64,000 nucleotides of DNA from Erythrobacter sp. SG61-1L. GTDB lineage: Bacteria > Pseudomonadota > Alphaproteobacteria > Sphingomonadales > Sphingomonadaceae. Of this stretch, positions 45,729 to 54,676 are shown piece by piece. A program made the position numbers and the translations under genes. The stretch is from NCBI RefSeq assembly GCF_001305965.1, contig NZ_JXQC01000003.1, positions 3,000,861 through 3,064,860 of the forward strand, read 5' to 3'. Under the pieces are notes generated by a model that saw only the letters and a program-made list of their open reading frames with translations, did no database searches and was not told where the DNA came from. Position 1 is the stretch's first letter. Every line of letters begins with the position of its first letter.

Positions 45729-47303
45729 ATGGTCATCAAATGGTTGGATACGGTGGGGCCTGAGCCTCCAACTGACCCGCCCAGAATGCGGGCCGCCGAA
45801 TATGTCCGCATGTCGACCGAACATCAGAAATATTCGACGGACAATCAGTCAGCCGCGATCCGCCAGTACGCCGAGCAGCGTGGTTACGAGATCGTTCGAA
45901 CGTACGCTGACGAAGGAAAGAGCGGCCTCAATATTGGCGGACGACAGGCGCTTCAGAATCTTCTGGAGGATGTCGAAACGGGGCGAGCCGATTTCACGGC
46001 CCTGCTGGTCTACGACGTCAGCCGGTGGGGGCGCTTTCAGGATCCCGATGAAGCTGCTTCCTATGAGTTGCGTTGTCGCCAGGCGGGCGTCCAGGTCCAC
46101 TATTGTGCTGAGCAATTCGAGAACGACGGGAGTATCGGCTCGTCGATCATCAAGACCGTCAAACGGGCGATGGCCGGCGAATATAGCCGGGAACTCTCCG
46201 TCAAAGTTTTCGCCGGCCAAGCCAACCTCATACGCTTGGGCTTTCGCCAGGGTGGTCCGGCGGGATTTGGCCTGCGCAGGATGCTGGTGGATCAGTCGGG
46301 CGAAGAGAAAGGTTTGCTCGATCACGGCGAACATAAGAGCATCACGACCGATCGCGTGATTCTCGTGCCTGGCCCCGAGAACGAAATCGAAGTTGTCCGC
46401 CAGGTCTATCGGATATTCGTCGAGGATCAGCGCAGTGAGCGCGAGATTGCCGATGAACTCAATCGTAGAGGGATCGTGACCGACCTCGGCCGCCCCTGGT
46501 CGCGAGGTTCGGTGCACCAGCTTCTGATCAATGAAAAATATATCGGCAACAACGTATGGGGCCGCACCTCCTGCAAACTCAAAGGCGCCCACGTCCGAAA
46601 CGATCCGAGCGCGTGGATCAGGGCAGATGCAGCCTTTATCGGCATAGTCCCGCAAGCTCTCTTCGGTGCAGCGCAGGCCATCATTCACGAACGCAGCGAA
46701 AAGTTGTCGGACGAGCAGATGCTCGATGTCCTGGCGAAGATACTCGAGCGCAACGGGTATCTCTCCGGGCTCATTATCGATGAAGCGGATAACTGCCCTT
46801 CCAGCAGTTCCTTTCGCGCACGGTTTGGCAGTCTTCTACGCGCTTATACGCTGGTCGGCTTCGCTCCGGATCACGATTATCGTTATTTGGAGACCAACCG
46901 AAAACTGCGGGCACTGCATCCCGGCGTCATCGAGAGAGTGCTAGACGGAATTAAGCGTATCGGCGGATCGGTCCGGATAGATCCCGATACCGACCTTCTC
47001 ACGATCAACCGAGAATTTACCGCCTCAGTCGTGATCGTCCGCTGCTTCCAGACGGGCGCTGGCAGCCGGCGTTGGAAGCTGCGGCTCGACACCAAGCTCA
47101 AACCGCATCTCACCGTGGCCGTGCGGATGGATGCGGCTAACGAAACCCCGCAGGACTACTATCTGCTGCCCCGGCTCGATATGCGCGAAGCTGTCCTGCG
47201 CCTCGCCGATTACAATGGTCTTTCCCTCGACGCCTATCGCTTCGACAGTCTGGAGCCATTTTTCAGGATGGCTGCACGAACTCCACTGAAGGAGGCAGCC
47301 TGA
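45729..47303 (+). CDS. large serine recombinase
   Basis: The protein has 524 residues. The resolvase catalytic domain has the nucleophile in YVRMSTEHQ (near residue 29), then DEGKSGLNIGGRQALQNLL and VYDVSRWGRFQD. A Recombinase domain follows (VRQVYRIFVEDQRSEREIADELNRRG; LINEKYIGNNVW). The usual Cys-rich zinc ribbon is not obvious. The C-terminal 200 residues are atypical. It is translationally coupled (TGATG) to the ParB-like gene, an arrangement conserved in alphaproteobacterial islands. Confidence 0.88.
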   Translation: MVIKWLDTVGPEPPTDPPRMRAAEYVRMSTEHQKYSTDNQSAAIRQYAEQRGYEIVRTYADEGKSGLNIGGRQALQNLLEDVETGRADFTALLVYDVSRWGRFQDPDEAASYELRCRQAGVQVHYCAEQFENDGSIGSSIIKTVKRAMAGEYSRELSVKVFAGQANLIRLGFRQGGPAGFGLRRMLVDQSGEEKGLLDHGEHKSITTDRVILVPGPENEIEVVRQVYRIFVEDQRSEREIADELNRRGIVTDLGRPWSRGSVHQLLINEKYIGNNVWGRTSCKLKGAHVRNDPSAWIRADAAFIGIVPQALFGAAQAIIHERSEKLSDEQMLDVLAKILERNGYLSGLIIDEADNCPSSSSFRARFGSLLRAYTLVGFAPDHDYRYLETNRKLRALHPGVIERVLDGIKRIGGSVRIDPDTDLLTINREFTASVVIVRCFQTGAGSRRWKLRLDTKLKPHLTVAVRMDAANETPQDYYLLPRLDMREAVLRLADYNGLSLDAYRFDSLEPFFRMAARTPLKEAA

Positions 47304-48196
47304 TGTCGGCCCTACCTGCCCAGCGCGTAGAGATGGTTCCTATTGCCAAGATCACGGTCGTCAATCCACGGGTTCGCAATAAGCGAAACTTCAAGGAGAT
47401 CGTCGATAACATCGCCAAGATCGGTCTGAAGAAGCCGATCACGGTTACCCGCAGAGTGGAGGCGGATGGCCCTTTCTATGATCTGGTGTGTGGGCAAGGA
47501 CGGCTGGAAGCCTATATCGCTCTGGGGCAGAGGGAAGTCCCTGCTTTGGTGGTCACGGCCGATCCGGAAGATTGCTGGGTTGCGAGCCTGGTTGAGAATT
47601 GCGCGCGCCGCCAGCATCAGGCCTTCGATCTTCTGCAGGACATTCGAGGAATGGAGGAGCGCGGCTACTCGCAGAGCGAGATCGCCCGTAAGACCGGCCT
47701 GACCTATGAATATGTACACGGCGTCTCGCGGCTACTTGAAAAGGGTGAACAGCGCCTTTTGCGCTCGGTCGAAAGCGGCACCATTCCGCTAAGCGTCGCT
47801 GTCGAAATCGCAGAAGCTGAAGACGAGGATGTCCAGGCGGCTCTATCAAGTGCTTATGAGCGCGGCCTGCTCAAGGGGCGCAAATTGCTCGCGGCGCGCA
47901 AACTGATCGAGGCCAGAAGGAGACGCGGCAAAGGCTTTGCCGGCTCGGAAACCCCAAAGCGCAAGGGGCTCTCGGCAGAAGCACTGGTGAAAGCCTATCA
48001 GGAAGATGCTGAGCGCAAACATTCGTTGATCCAGCGCGCCAGAGTGACCAAAGACCGCCTGCTTTTCATCCTCGAAGCGCTTCGACGGCTAGGCCAAGAT
48101 CCGGCGCTGGTTCGATTGCTGGAAAGCGAAGACTTGGGTACGCTTCCGCAAAATCTGGCCCTCAGATTGCGGCCGGAACTTGCAGGATCTGCCTGA
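47303..48196 (+). CDS. ParB/RepB-family DNA-binding protein
   Basis: The protein has 297 residues. The ParB CTP-binding motif is recognisable as GQGRLEAY and the ENCARRQ box, followed by an HTH (YSQSEIARKTGLTYEYVHGVSRLL). The C-terminus is basic and helical. GGAGG lies 8 bases before the start. There is no ParA gene beside it, so it is not a standard partition pair. Confidence 0.85.
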   Translation: MSALPAQRVEMVPIAKITVVNPRVRNKRNFKEIVDNIAKIGLKKPITVTRRVEADGPFYDLVCGQGRLEAYIALGQREVPALVVTADPEDCWVASLVENCARRQHQAFDLLQDIRGMEERGYSQSEIARKTGLTYEYVHGVSRLLEKGEQRLLRSVESGTIPLSVAVEIAEAEDEDVQAALSSAYERGLLKGRKLLAARKLIEARRRRGKGFAGSETPKRKGLSAEALVKAYQEDAERKHSLIQRARVTKDRLLFILEALRRLGQDPALVRLLESEDLGTLPQNLALRLRPELAGSA

Positions 48197-49083
48197 TGAG
48201 CCTGCACCATGCTCCCCTCACCCGCGCGTTCGAAGAGACGACCCTGCGCATCGCCATTGCCGACATCTCGCCTTTGCGCGAAGTGCGACCGGACGTCCGA
48301 AAGTCTGTCAAATATGGCCAGATCGCCGCTTCCATTCGTGAGGTCGGCATCATCGAGCCTCCGGTGGTCGTTCGCGATCCGCTCGATTCCGGGCGGTTCC
48401 GCCTGCTCGACGGTCATCTTCGGCTCGATATCCTCATTAGCCAAGGCGTTGCAGAAGTCGTGTGCCTGATCGCCACCGAGGATGAGGCATTCACCTACAA
48501 CAGGCGTGTCAGCCGGATCGCGATCATCCAGGAACACAAGATGATCATGAAGGCGGTGAAGCAAGGCGTATCCGAAGAGCGGTTGGCGCGGGCACTCAAC
48601 GTCAACATCGCCAGCATTCGCAAGAAGCTCAATCTGCTCGACGGGATATGTCCCGAAGCCGCTGAATTGCTGCGGGACAAACACGTCGCGCTCAACGCCT
48701 TCGTCCAGCTCCGGAAATTGAAACCAATGCGCCAGATTATCGCTGCCGAAATGATGGTGGCAATGAACCGCTATTCGCTCGGTTATGTGAAATCGATTGT
48801 CGCCGCGACACCGCCCGACCAGCTTGTTCAAGGGAAGCGGCAGACCGACCTCGGACTATCGCCCGAGCAGCTCGATGTGATGACCAAAGAAGCCGCACGC
48901 CTCGATCTTGAGTTTCGTTCGGTCGAGCAAAGCTATGGGGCCGACCACCTCGATCTCGTCCTAGCCTCAGCTTACGTCACAAGCCTGCTCGAGAATGCCA
49001 AGGTCGTCGGTCATTTGGCGCGACACCATGCCGATCTGCTCAACGAATTCCAGAAGATCGCCGAACTTCAAAAGGCGGCCTGA
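48196..49083 (+). CDS. ParB-like protein with RepB C-terminal type domain
   Basis: The protein has 295 residues. The N-terminal ParB-like part has the LLDGHLRLDIL motif in place of GxxR. The middle HTH reads SEERLARALNVNIASIRKKLNLLDG. The C-terminal half resembles the plasmid-partitioning RepB C-terminal domain. It overlaps the previous stop by 1 base. Two divergent ParB proteins from one operon could form a hetero-complex acting with the recombinase; that is inference. Confidence 0.82.
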   Translation: MSLHHAPLTRAFEETTLRIAIADISPLREVRPDVRKSVKYGQIAASIREVGIIEPPVVVRDPLDSGRFRLLDGHLRLDILISQGVAEVVCLIATEDEAFTYNRRVSRIAIIQEHKMIMKAVKQGVSEERLARALNVNIASIRKKLNLLDGICPEAAELLRDKHVALNAFVQLRKLKPMRQIIAAEMMVAMNRYSLGYVKSIVAATPPDQLVQGKRQTDLGLSPEQLDVMTKEAARLDLEFRSVEQSYGADHLDLVLASAYVTSLLENAKVVGHLARHHADLLNEFQKIAELQKAA

Positions 49084-49341
49084 TGGGGGCCCGGACCCAA
49101 TAAGCGCGGGGACCGTGGGAGACGCCGCACTGTGGGGCGGATCGAGCGCGGCGGTGGGGGGATGGCGGCGAACCCGCGCGGAGCCCACTCGAGGATCCAG
49201 TGGTATCCTCGCTACTAGTGTGCGTCGGTTGGAGAGATCGACGCACACCAGGCTTCTCGCAACGATCCTTGGCCCACTGACAAAGGATGATCGCGCCAAT
49301 CTGGAAAGGGTCGTGGGTGCCCTTATGTTCTGAGCAATACG
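49084..49341. other. non-coding stretch or gene remnant
   Basis: No full gene is seen. A plus-strand frame ending at 49333 finishes LLATILGPLTKDDRANLERVV, which looks like the last helix of a MarR-type regulator, but no matching upstream part exists. Probably debris. Confidence 0.3.
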
Positions 49342-49743
49342 TTAGCGGGCAAACGTATCTCCGCTCGCGCAGTTCATCCGGCCGAGGGATGCGGCGCGGA
49401 AATTCTCTCCTGCCTTGACCTTAACTACATCGACTATCCGAACCTGCGTGCTCGGAGTGACAGCGCCATGCTCTTGTACGACCTGACAGATATAGCCTGC
49501 ATAGCCGATCCGACTGGTACCATCGTCGAAGACCCCGATGTTCCAATTCGCGGGTTCGCCCTCGTAAAGGACGTATTCCACCTTTGGTTCTTTGCGAATT
49601 GCGTCGTGGGCGGCTTCCACCGCCTTTGCGTTTCGATCCGCTTCTTTGGCTTTCTCAGCCAAAATCTCTTTGGGCGGATTCATCGCGATCACCAACATGA
49701 TGACCATCGAAACGGCTGCCAAAGCCCAGATGACTTTACGCAT
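49342..49743 (-). CDS. hypothetical exported or membrane-anchored protein
   Basis: The protein has 133 residues from the ATG at 49743. The N-terminus is a signal anchor (RKVIWALAAVSMVIMLVIAM), followed by a charged helix (EKAKEADRNAKAVEAAHDAIRKEP) and a small beta-rich domain (VEYVLYEGEPANWNIGVFDDGTSRIGYAGYICQVV). Two cysteines may pair. No family is recognised. Confidence 0.55.
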   Translation of the reverse strand: MRKVIWALAAVSMVIMLVIAMNPPKEILAEKAKEADRNAKAVEAAHDAIRKEPKVEYVLYEGEPANWNIGVFDDGTSRIGYAGYICQVVQEHGAVTPSTQVRIVDVVKVKAGENFRAASLGRMNCASGDTFAR

Positions 49744-49987
49744 CGGAACGTCTGCCGCGAATGGCGTGATTTTCAATTTGCACGATACCATCACTCCTCC
49801 GAATGAGCGACGGTTGGCTTGGCTTCCGCGTCGCTCCTATGTCCTCTCGGGGCGACGGCCGAAGCCGGATGTTGGAAACCTGACCAAAGGAACAGGCGCA
49901 CACGCCTTTACCCTTGCGGGCTGGACATACGCGTATGCCACCCGGCCGATAATATCGACCGAGCTCTTTGGTTTTGAGGTTTCCACG

Positions 49988-50018
49988 CCCCACTTCCCGG
50001 CTTTCACGGGAAGTGGGG
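49988..50018. repeat. 12-bp perfect inverted repeat
   Basis: CCCCACTTCCCG (49988-49999) and CGGGAAGTGGGG (50007-50018) with a 7-base loop. No T-run follows on either strand, so it is not a clear terminator; it may be an element end within gene debris. Confidence 0.5.
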
Positions 50019-50027
50019 ACAATTTGC

Positions 50028-50417
50028 TCACAAGCACGGAACGTTCAAGTAGAATGTGCGAGCGATCCCAAAAGCGGCGTCCGGGTGGTCGAGCAGCCCG
50101 ATCACATGATCGATACCGAGGCGGCATGCTTCAAGTTCGCAGACGACCAGACCGACCGTCCCTGCGAGCCCAGTTCCGGCCGAGATAGCTCGCTCGCGAT
50201 GCAGCTCCAGCCTGGTTTCATAGAGCCCGAAGTCTTCCGGGAAACGTTGCAGCGCCTGAAGCAGGTGCGTGGCCCAGTACCCGCGTGGTGGGTAAGGCAC
50301 GTCAAGGCGTCGACAGATCTTGGCCAGGCCATTGCCGCTTAACCCGAAGCGTTCGGACAGCCGCGACATCGGGGTTTCCCAGACGAGCCTGTAAAGTTCG
50401 TCCCTCGCGATCGTCAC
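50028..50417 (-). pseudogene. truncated conserved hypothetical gene (5' part) in gene debris
   Basis: The first 47 residues (ELYRLVWETPMSRLSERFGLSG, ICRRLDVPYPPRGYWA) match a widespread hypothetical N-terminus with an HTH-like look. After YWA, about position 50275, similarity to that pattern ends. Beyond this point the plus strand reads a more protein-like frame (VRVVEQPDHMIDTEAACF, SSLAMQLQPGFIEPEVF, from about 50025). Two broken genes therefore seem to meet tail to head. Neither appears functional. Confidence 0.4.
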
Positions 50418-50510
50418 TGGGCCGGTGGCATGGGGCGACAGGTTTACCGGAATTGGCGACCCATAATCTGACTTCCAGTGCTGGCTGCCGTCTGCGTGGA
50501 CGTTGGCACT

Positions 50511-51005
50511 TCAGACCCCGGTCCGTTCAAACTGATCCCACGCCAAGGTGAGCTTGTCGCCCCGGGCCTTTGGCAGCGCCTTCCTGTCAATCAGCTTGGC
50601 TCCGACCTCGAAGTCCTTGTTGATCTTGACGATTAGGACCTGGCTGAAGTTGCGCTTCATGTTTAGACACACCGTGTTGCTACTCTTGAAAGGCGTGATG
50701 GTCTTGACCTCGACGAACTGGTTGCCGATTTTGCCATCGGATCCTTGGGCGTAGTTTCGGTGAGGCTTCAAGCCATACATGAGGGCGCCATAAAGCTCGC
50801 CGATGTCACCGTAGACCTGCAGGTGGCGCCCGGTAAGGTTGTGATAGTCCGCGGCAGTTGCCAGCAGGCTTTCGAAGATTGGGACAAGCTCGATATCACC
50901 GTTTGGATATGCTTCCTGCAGTTCCTGGCGTTCGAGATGCTCGTTAATCTCGGTCCAGGTTATCCATTCGCCATCATCGTAAATGGCGTTGTCATCGTTC
51001 CACAT
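50511..51005 (-). CDS. hypothetical protein with nuclease-like VEVKT motif
   Basis: The protein has 164 residues from the ATG at 51005. An acidic N-terminus leads into a helical part, then GDIGELYGALMYG and GNQFVEVKT near residue 97, the type of E-x-K found in PD-(D/E)xK-fold nucleases. It ends in strands and helices (QVLIVKINKDFEVGAKLI). The upstream acidic residue would be in the GELYG helix. It lies downstream of the NERD helicase on the same strand with a gap of about 140 bases, so it may belong to the defence locus. Fold assignment is tentative. Confidence 0.5.
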   Translation of the reverse strand: MWNDDNAIYDDGEWITWTEINEHLERQELQEAYPNGDIELVPIFESLLATAADYHNLTGRHLQVYGDIGELYGALMYGLKPHRNYAQGSDGKIGNQFVEVKTITPFKSSNTVCLNMKRNFSQVLIVKINKDFEVGAKLIDRKALPKARGDKLTLAWDQFERTGV

Positions 51006-51148
51006 GGTGTTCCCAGTTCGAATCATCGAATGGGAAGCGTAGGTCCGGTTCGTTAATTTCCACGATGTCTCGCTGGGGCGATTTCAGCTGCCAGCAGATG
51101 TCACCTGATCTTATGTTAAATTGGGGGCGAGTCCTCTAGAAGCCCTAT

Positions 51149-52822
51149 CTATTGGACTCCCCGCTTCAGCCGGTCGAGATGCTTTGCGCCTCCGATTACC
51201 GCAAGAAATACTGAGGGCCGGCTCAGGGCTACATAGACAAGTTCGGAATTATCGAGCTTGCCCGGATCCACAATGATTACTGCCGCACGCTCCAGCCCCT
51301 TGAACCTGCGGACAGTATCAAAAACAAGCTGACCTTGTTGCTGCTGCGCGGCATTCGTGGCCGAAACGCCAGCCAGCATTCCGTTCTTGAGCGCTGCATG
51401 GTTCTGAGCATTGCCTCCGGTCAGAACCGCAATGTCATCAGGCTTCAGGCCGTGGGTTCTGATCAGATCCCGGACAAGTTCGTGCAATGCTCCTATTGCG
51501 TCTTGTGGACGCTCGGCCTCCACCCATTGCACAGCAAGACCTTGCGGCCCCACGGCGCGCGAAACATGGCCCAGATACCAAGGCTTCATGACCTCATGGA
51601 TCGCACGTGTATTGCGGAAGTTGCGGGTGAGATAGAAGGGAGACGTCATTCGGGTCAGAAAACCGGCATCCCTCCGGTAGACCTTCTGGTTGTCATCATA
51701 AAAGGCATAAAATGCGCCCTCTTCTGGTTGCTTCAGGCAACTGTCCAGACATTCGAGCCATTCGTTCTCAAAATCCTGTCCTTCATCAACGATGATTGCA
51801 TCGACCCGCAGATCGGGGCGAGTTGATATCGCCGCCTTCATCGCTCCGGGAAGTTCGTTGAAATATGTAGGACTTCCTCTCGGTGGCAGATCAACGGCTG
51901 CGGCAGCAGCCATATCATCGCACAGGCCGTGGAAGCTGCGAGCCTTCACATTGGCCATTTGCCGAGTCATTCGCTCGAGCCATTCGGCAAGTGGTGCATT
52001 GAAGCATATCAGAAGAGTGGAAAGACCGGCTTCCCCAAGTCTCGCAGCTTTCTCGAGTGCCAGAATCGTTTTGCCTGTGCCGGCACCACCGGCGATGGCG
52101 ACACGCGTCTGGTCGACAAGTCCATCAAGGACATCGAGCTGATCGGAACTCAGCGTCTCGATAGCACGGCGGTCATCCCGCAATGCCCGGGCGAGACTTG
52201 GACGAAGCTCAATCGCTCCTGCAACGAGCTCATGCAGAATCCGCATCCCTGTATGCCCAAGACCCTGCCCGGGTGCGTCATCTTCGCCCTTGGTCTGGCC
52301 CAGTCGAGCATCGATCCACGCTTGAAGTTGATTCATCTCAGGCCCGAACAGGAAAATCCTCTGGGGCATATTGATGCCGAGGTCCCTTTCGGGCCGCGCG
52401 CTGTCAGGAAGGATCACGCCATGTCGTAGCGTGATGAATTTGCCGCCCCAATCCCGATGCTCCCGTAATTTCTTGATAAGCTGGTACTTGCTGGAGACGG
52501 CCTGCTGCACAGGATCCTTGATCTCGTTCGTGAACCCGAGGCGATTCTTTGTCTTCCATTTCTCGGTGCCCTCGTCCCTGCTGACCACGCCTCCCTTGAC
52601 CTCAATGACAAGAAGTCCGAGCTCGGGATGAGCAACAACAAAATCAGCTTCGCCGTCGCGCTCAAATCCTTTTTCATCAAGACCGAGCCAGGGACGGGAA
52701 TAGTAACAGACGTAGTCGTCAGGGACCTCCTCCCGCATCAGGTTGTAGACTTCGATTTCGGCCGAGCGATACGGGTCATTGGTCACCCAGGACGGCAGGG
52801 TGGTCGGAAACATCAGAGCCAT
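51149..52822 (-). CDS. NERD-domain SF1 (UvrD/Rep-like) helicase
   Basis: The protein has 557 residues. Residues about 20-140 are a NERD nuclease-related domain (GEADFVVAHPELGLLVIEVKGG with D...E-x-K). The helicase has Walker A AGGAGTGKT near 245, motif II VDEGQDF near 342, and the C-terminal RRFKGLERAAVI and YVALSRP motifs. It starts one base after drmB ends and is therefore coupled to the DISARM core genes. It is not part of canonical DISARM; it may add a nuclease-helicase effector. Confidence 0.88.
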   Translation of the reverse strand: MALMFPTTLPSWVTNDPYRSAEIEVYNLMREEVPDDYVCYYSRPWLGLDEKGFERDGEADFVVAHPELGLLVIEVKGGVVSRDEGTEKWKTKNRLGFTNEIKDPVQQAVSSKYQLIKKLREHRDWGGKFITLRHGVILPDSARPERDLGINMPQRIFLFGPEMNQLQAWIDARLGQTKGEDDAPGQGLGHTGMRILHELVAGAIELRPSLARALRDDRRAIETLSSDQLDVLDGLVDQTRVAIAGGAGTGKTILALEKAARLGEAGLSTLLICFNAPLAEWLERMTRQMANVKARSFHGLCDDMAAAAAVDLPPRGSPTYFNELPGAMKAAISTRPDLRVDAIIVDEGQDFENEWLECLDSCLKQPEEGAFYAFYDDNQKVYRRDAGFLTRMTSPFYLTRNFRNTRAIHEVMKPWYLGHVSRAVGPQGLAVQWVEAERPQDAIGALHELVRDLIRTHGLKPDDIAVLTGGNAQNHAALKNGMLAGVSATNAAQQQQGQLVFDTVRRFKGLERAAVIIVDPGKLDNSELVYVALSRPSVFLAVIGGAKHLDRLKRGVQ

Positions 52823-52823
52823 C

Positions 52824-54674
52824 TCAGACCTCTTCCACTGCAAGCAGCTGATGGAAAAAGCCGACGGCAGGATCGCCGGGCAGGCCCACGATCATCGCCC
52901 GGTCAAGAAACCGGTTGAAATGCTCGCAAGCGGTTTCCGGCGCGAGAACGCAGGAGTGGCACGCAGCAAGATTTCCTGATTCTGACCAGGAATTCAGACC
53001 GTTCATGCAAAGTGGATCAGAGGAGCACCATTCAACTGACCGGACCGCATCCTGGACAAGTGGTATGAAGCGTTCCGGCTTGCCTTGTCGCTCCAGCCCG
53101 CCAAGCGTTCCGTCTGCATCGGCTGCTGACGTGTAGATAAGGAGCCCGCACATGCCTGGATCCTCATCCGAAGCGTAGATTCTCTCCCTGATCGAGGATG
53201 TGGAATACCCGCAGTCGAGCGCAAGCTGTCGCATCAGCACATGGGACAATGTATGCACCAGAATCAGGCGTGGAGTGACGGGAAACGGCGGGTCGCCGTC
53301 GTTACCGCGCTCCTTCCAGGCCTCTTTCCAACTGTGGTCAACTCTTGCTGCCCGTTCCTGGACGGCTGGCTGGAGCTCCCATTGCCCTACCTTTTCTTCG
53401 TCGAGCGCGATGAATATCCCTTCGCCGCGAACTTCGGCTGCCGGTAGCCACTTTTTCGGTGCGGCGCTGAGCGGCGAGCAAATGCCGGAGCCGAATTCCC
53501 CGCTCGGAGGATAGATCCGGGTAAAGCCATACAAGGCCCTGACCTCGCGTAGTCGGACAACGCGTACCAGATTCGACAGCAATCCTGAGAGAGCAGGTGG
53601 AACGGGTTCCGGTCTGATGCAAAACTCGCTTTTCGGATCACGGGTTGCCTCACCAAGCGTGAGTTGCTGATATTCTTCTCCCCGGATGTCCTGGCGTTCA
53701 GGTGCATTGATAAGGGCCAGGCGCTGCCTGACCTTTTGCTGCATTTCCTCAAGCGTCATTTGCTGACCATCCCACTGTGGCCAGACTACGAGGCGCACGA
53801 TCAAATCGGCATCTTCCATGGAAGCAGCGGTTTGCAGTGCAGCCCAGTGCTGACCAAGAGCGGTCTGGAATTCGTCTGTCCATGGCGGGATGTCGATGGC
53901 TGAGTCAGTAGCAGGGAAATAGAGGTTGGAAGCGCCGCGCTGGACTGCCTGGGGCGGGCCAGCATGGCTGCATGCTTCATTTGGTCCCGGCAGCCACGGG
54001 CGCCTGCCCGAACAACGGATGTTCATCCGCTGCATCATCGCGGAGGAAAAAGCCTGCTCCATAGACCGCCCCGCAGAACAGCCTGTGCAGTTGACCCACA
54101 GTCCTTTCAGGCCAGCGCCGCGTGTCACGAGCCTGAGGGGTTTTCGCCGGTCGCAACCTTCCTTGTGCCCCACCCAATGGTGCCACGGAAATTCATCAAG
54201 ATGGCCGTCCGGACATGCAAGCACGAAGCGAACAGGAATGACATGAACCCGTCGTCCGGCTTCGCTCCTTCGCGAGCAGGGTGAGCAATAGAGAGCCGGG
54301 TCCCCGGGGTCCTCGGCCCAGTTCCTCGAACGCTGGAGCAGACCGCAAACGGGGCATTGAAGCCAGTCCGGAAAGCGAATTCCGTTCAGCTGCCTAATCC
54401 GCTTTTCCCGGTTCTGCCCGCTTCCCCTGTATTCATATCCGACTGGCGGAAGCCGGAAGCCGTCCACCCGCAGTTTCTTCTGGAGACGGGGTTCGCTGAT
54501 GCATTGATCGTTCATTAGGCCAGCTGTCCAGGACGCGTTGTCCCATTCATCGAGACCTGCAGTTACGATCGATACCGGAGCTCCACCCTTCTTGCCGGCA
54601 CGAAAGTCAACAATGGCTCCCGGGCCATACGTCGAGATCACCTGACTGCGACGGATCTTGCCAAGTCTTGCCAT
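52824..54674 (-). CDS. drmB: DISARM protein DrmB (DUF1998)
   Basis: The protein has 616 residues. The start RLGKIRRSQVISTYGPGAIVDF is the DrmB hallmark. Zinc-type cysteine pairs are at CPVCG and CSPC (about 109-135), NCTGC and a C-terminal set (CSSDPLC, CHSC, ACEHFNR). The DUF1998 region surrounds HTLSHVLMRQLALDCGY near 490. The ATG at 54674 has AGGA 7 bases ahead; a TTG at 54680 is less likely. DrmB forms a complex with DrmA that recognises invading DNA ends. It is 2 bases behind drmA. Confidence 0.92.
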   Translation of the reverse strand: MARLGKIRRSQVISTYGPGAIVDFRAGKKGGAPVSIVTAGLDEWDNASWTAGLMNDQCISEPRLQKKLRVDGFRLPPVGYEYRGSGQNREKRIRQLNGIRFPDWLQCPVCGLLQRSRNWAEDPGDPALYCSPCSRRSEAGRRVHVIPVRFVLACPDGHLDEFPWHHWVGHKEGCDRRKPLRLVTRGAGLKGLWVNCTGCSAGRSMEQAFSSAMMQRMNIRCSGRRPWLPGPNEACSHAGPPQAVQRGASNLYFPATDSAIDIPPWTDEFQTALGQHWAALQTAASMEDADLIVRLVVWPQWDGQQMTLEEMQQKVRQRLALINAPERQDIRGEEYQQLTLGEATRDPKSEFCIRPEPVPPALSGLLSNLVRVVRLREVRALYGFTRIYPPSGEFGSGICSPLSAAPKKWLPAAEVRGEGIFIALDEEKVGQWELQPAVQERAARVDHSWKEAWKERGNDGDPPFPVTPRLILVHTLSHVLMRQLALDCGYSTSSIRERIYASDEDPGMCGLLIYTSAADADGTLGGLERQGKPERFIPLVQDAVRSVEWCSSDPLCMNGLNSWSESGNLAACHSCVLAPETACEHFNRFLDRAMIVGLPGDPAVGFFHQLLAVEEV

Positions 54675-54676
54675 GT

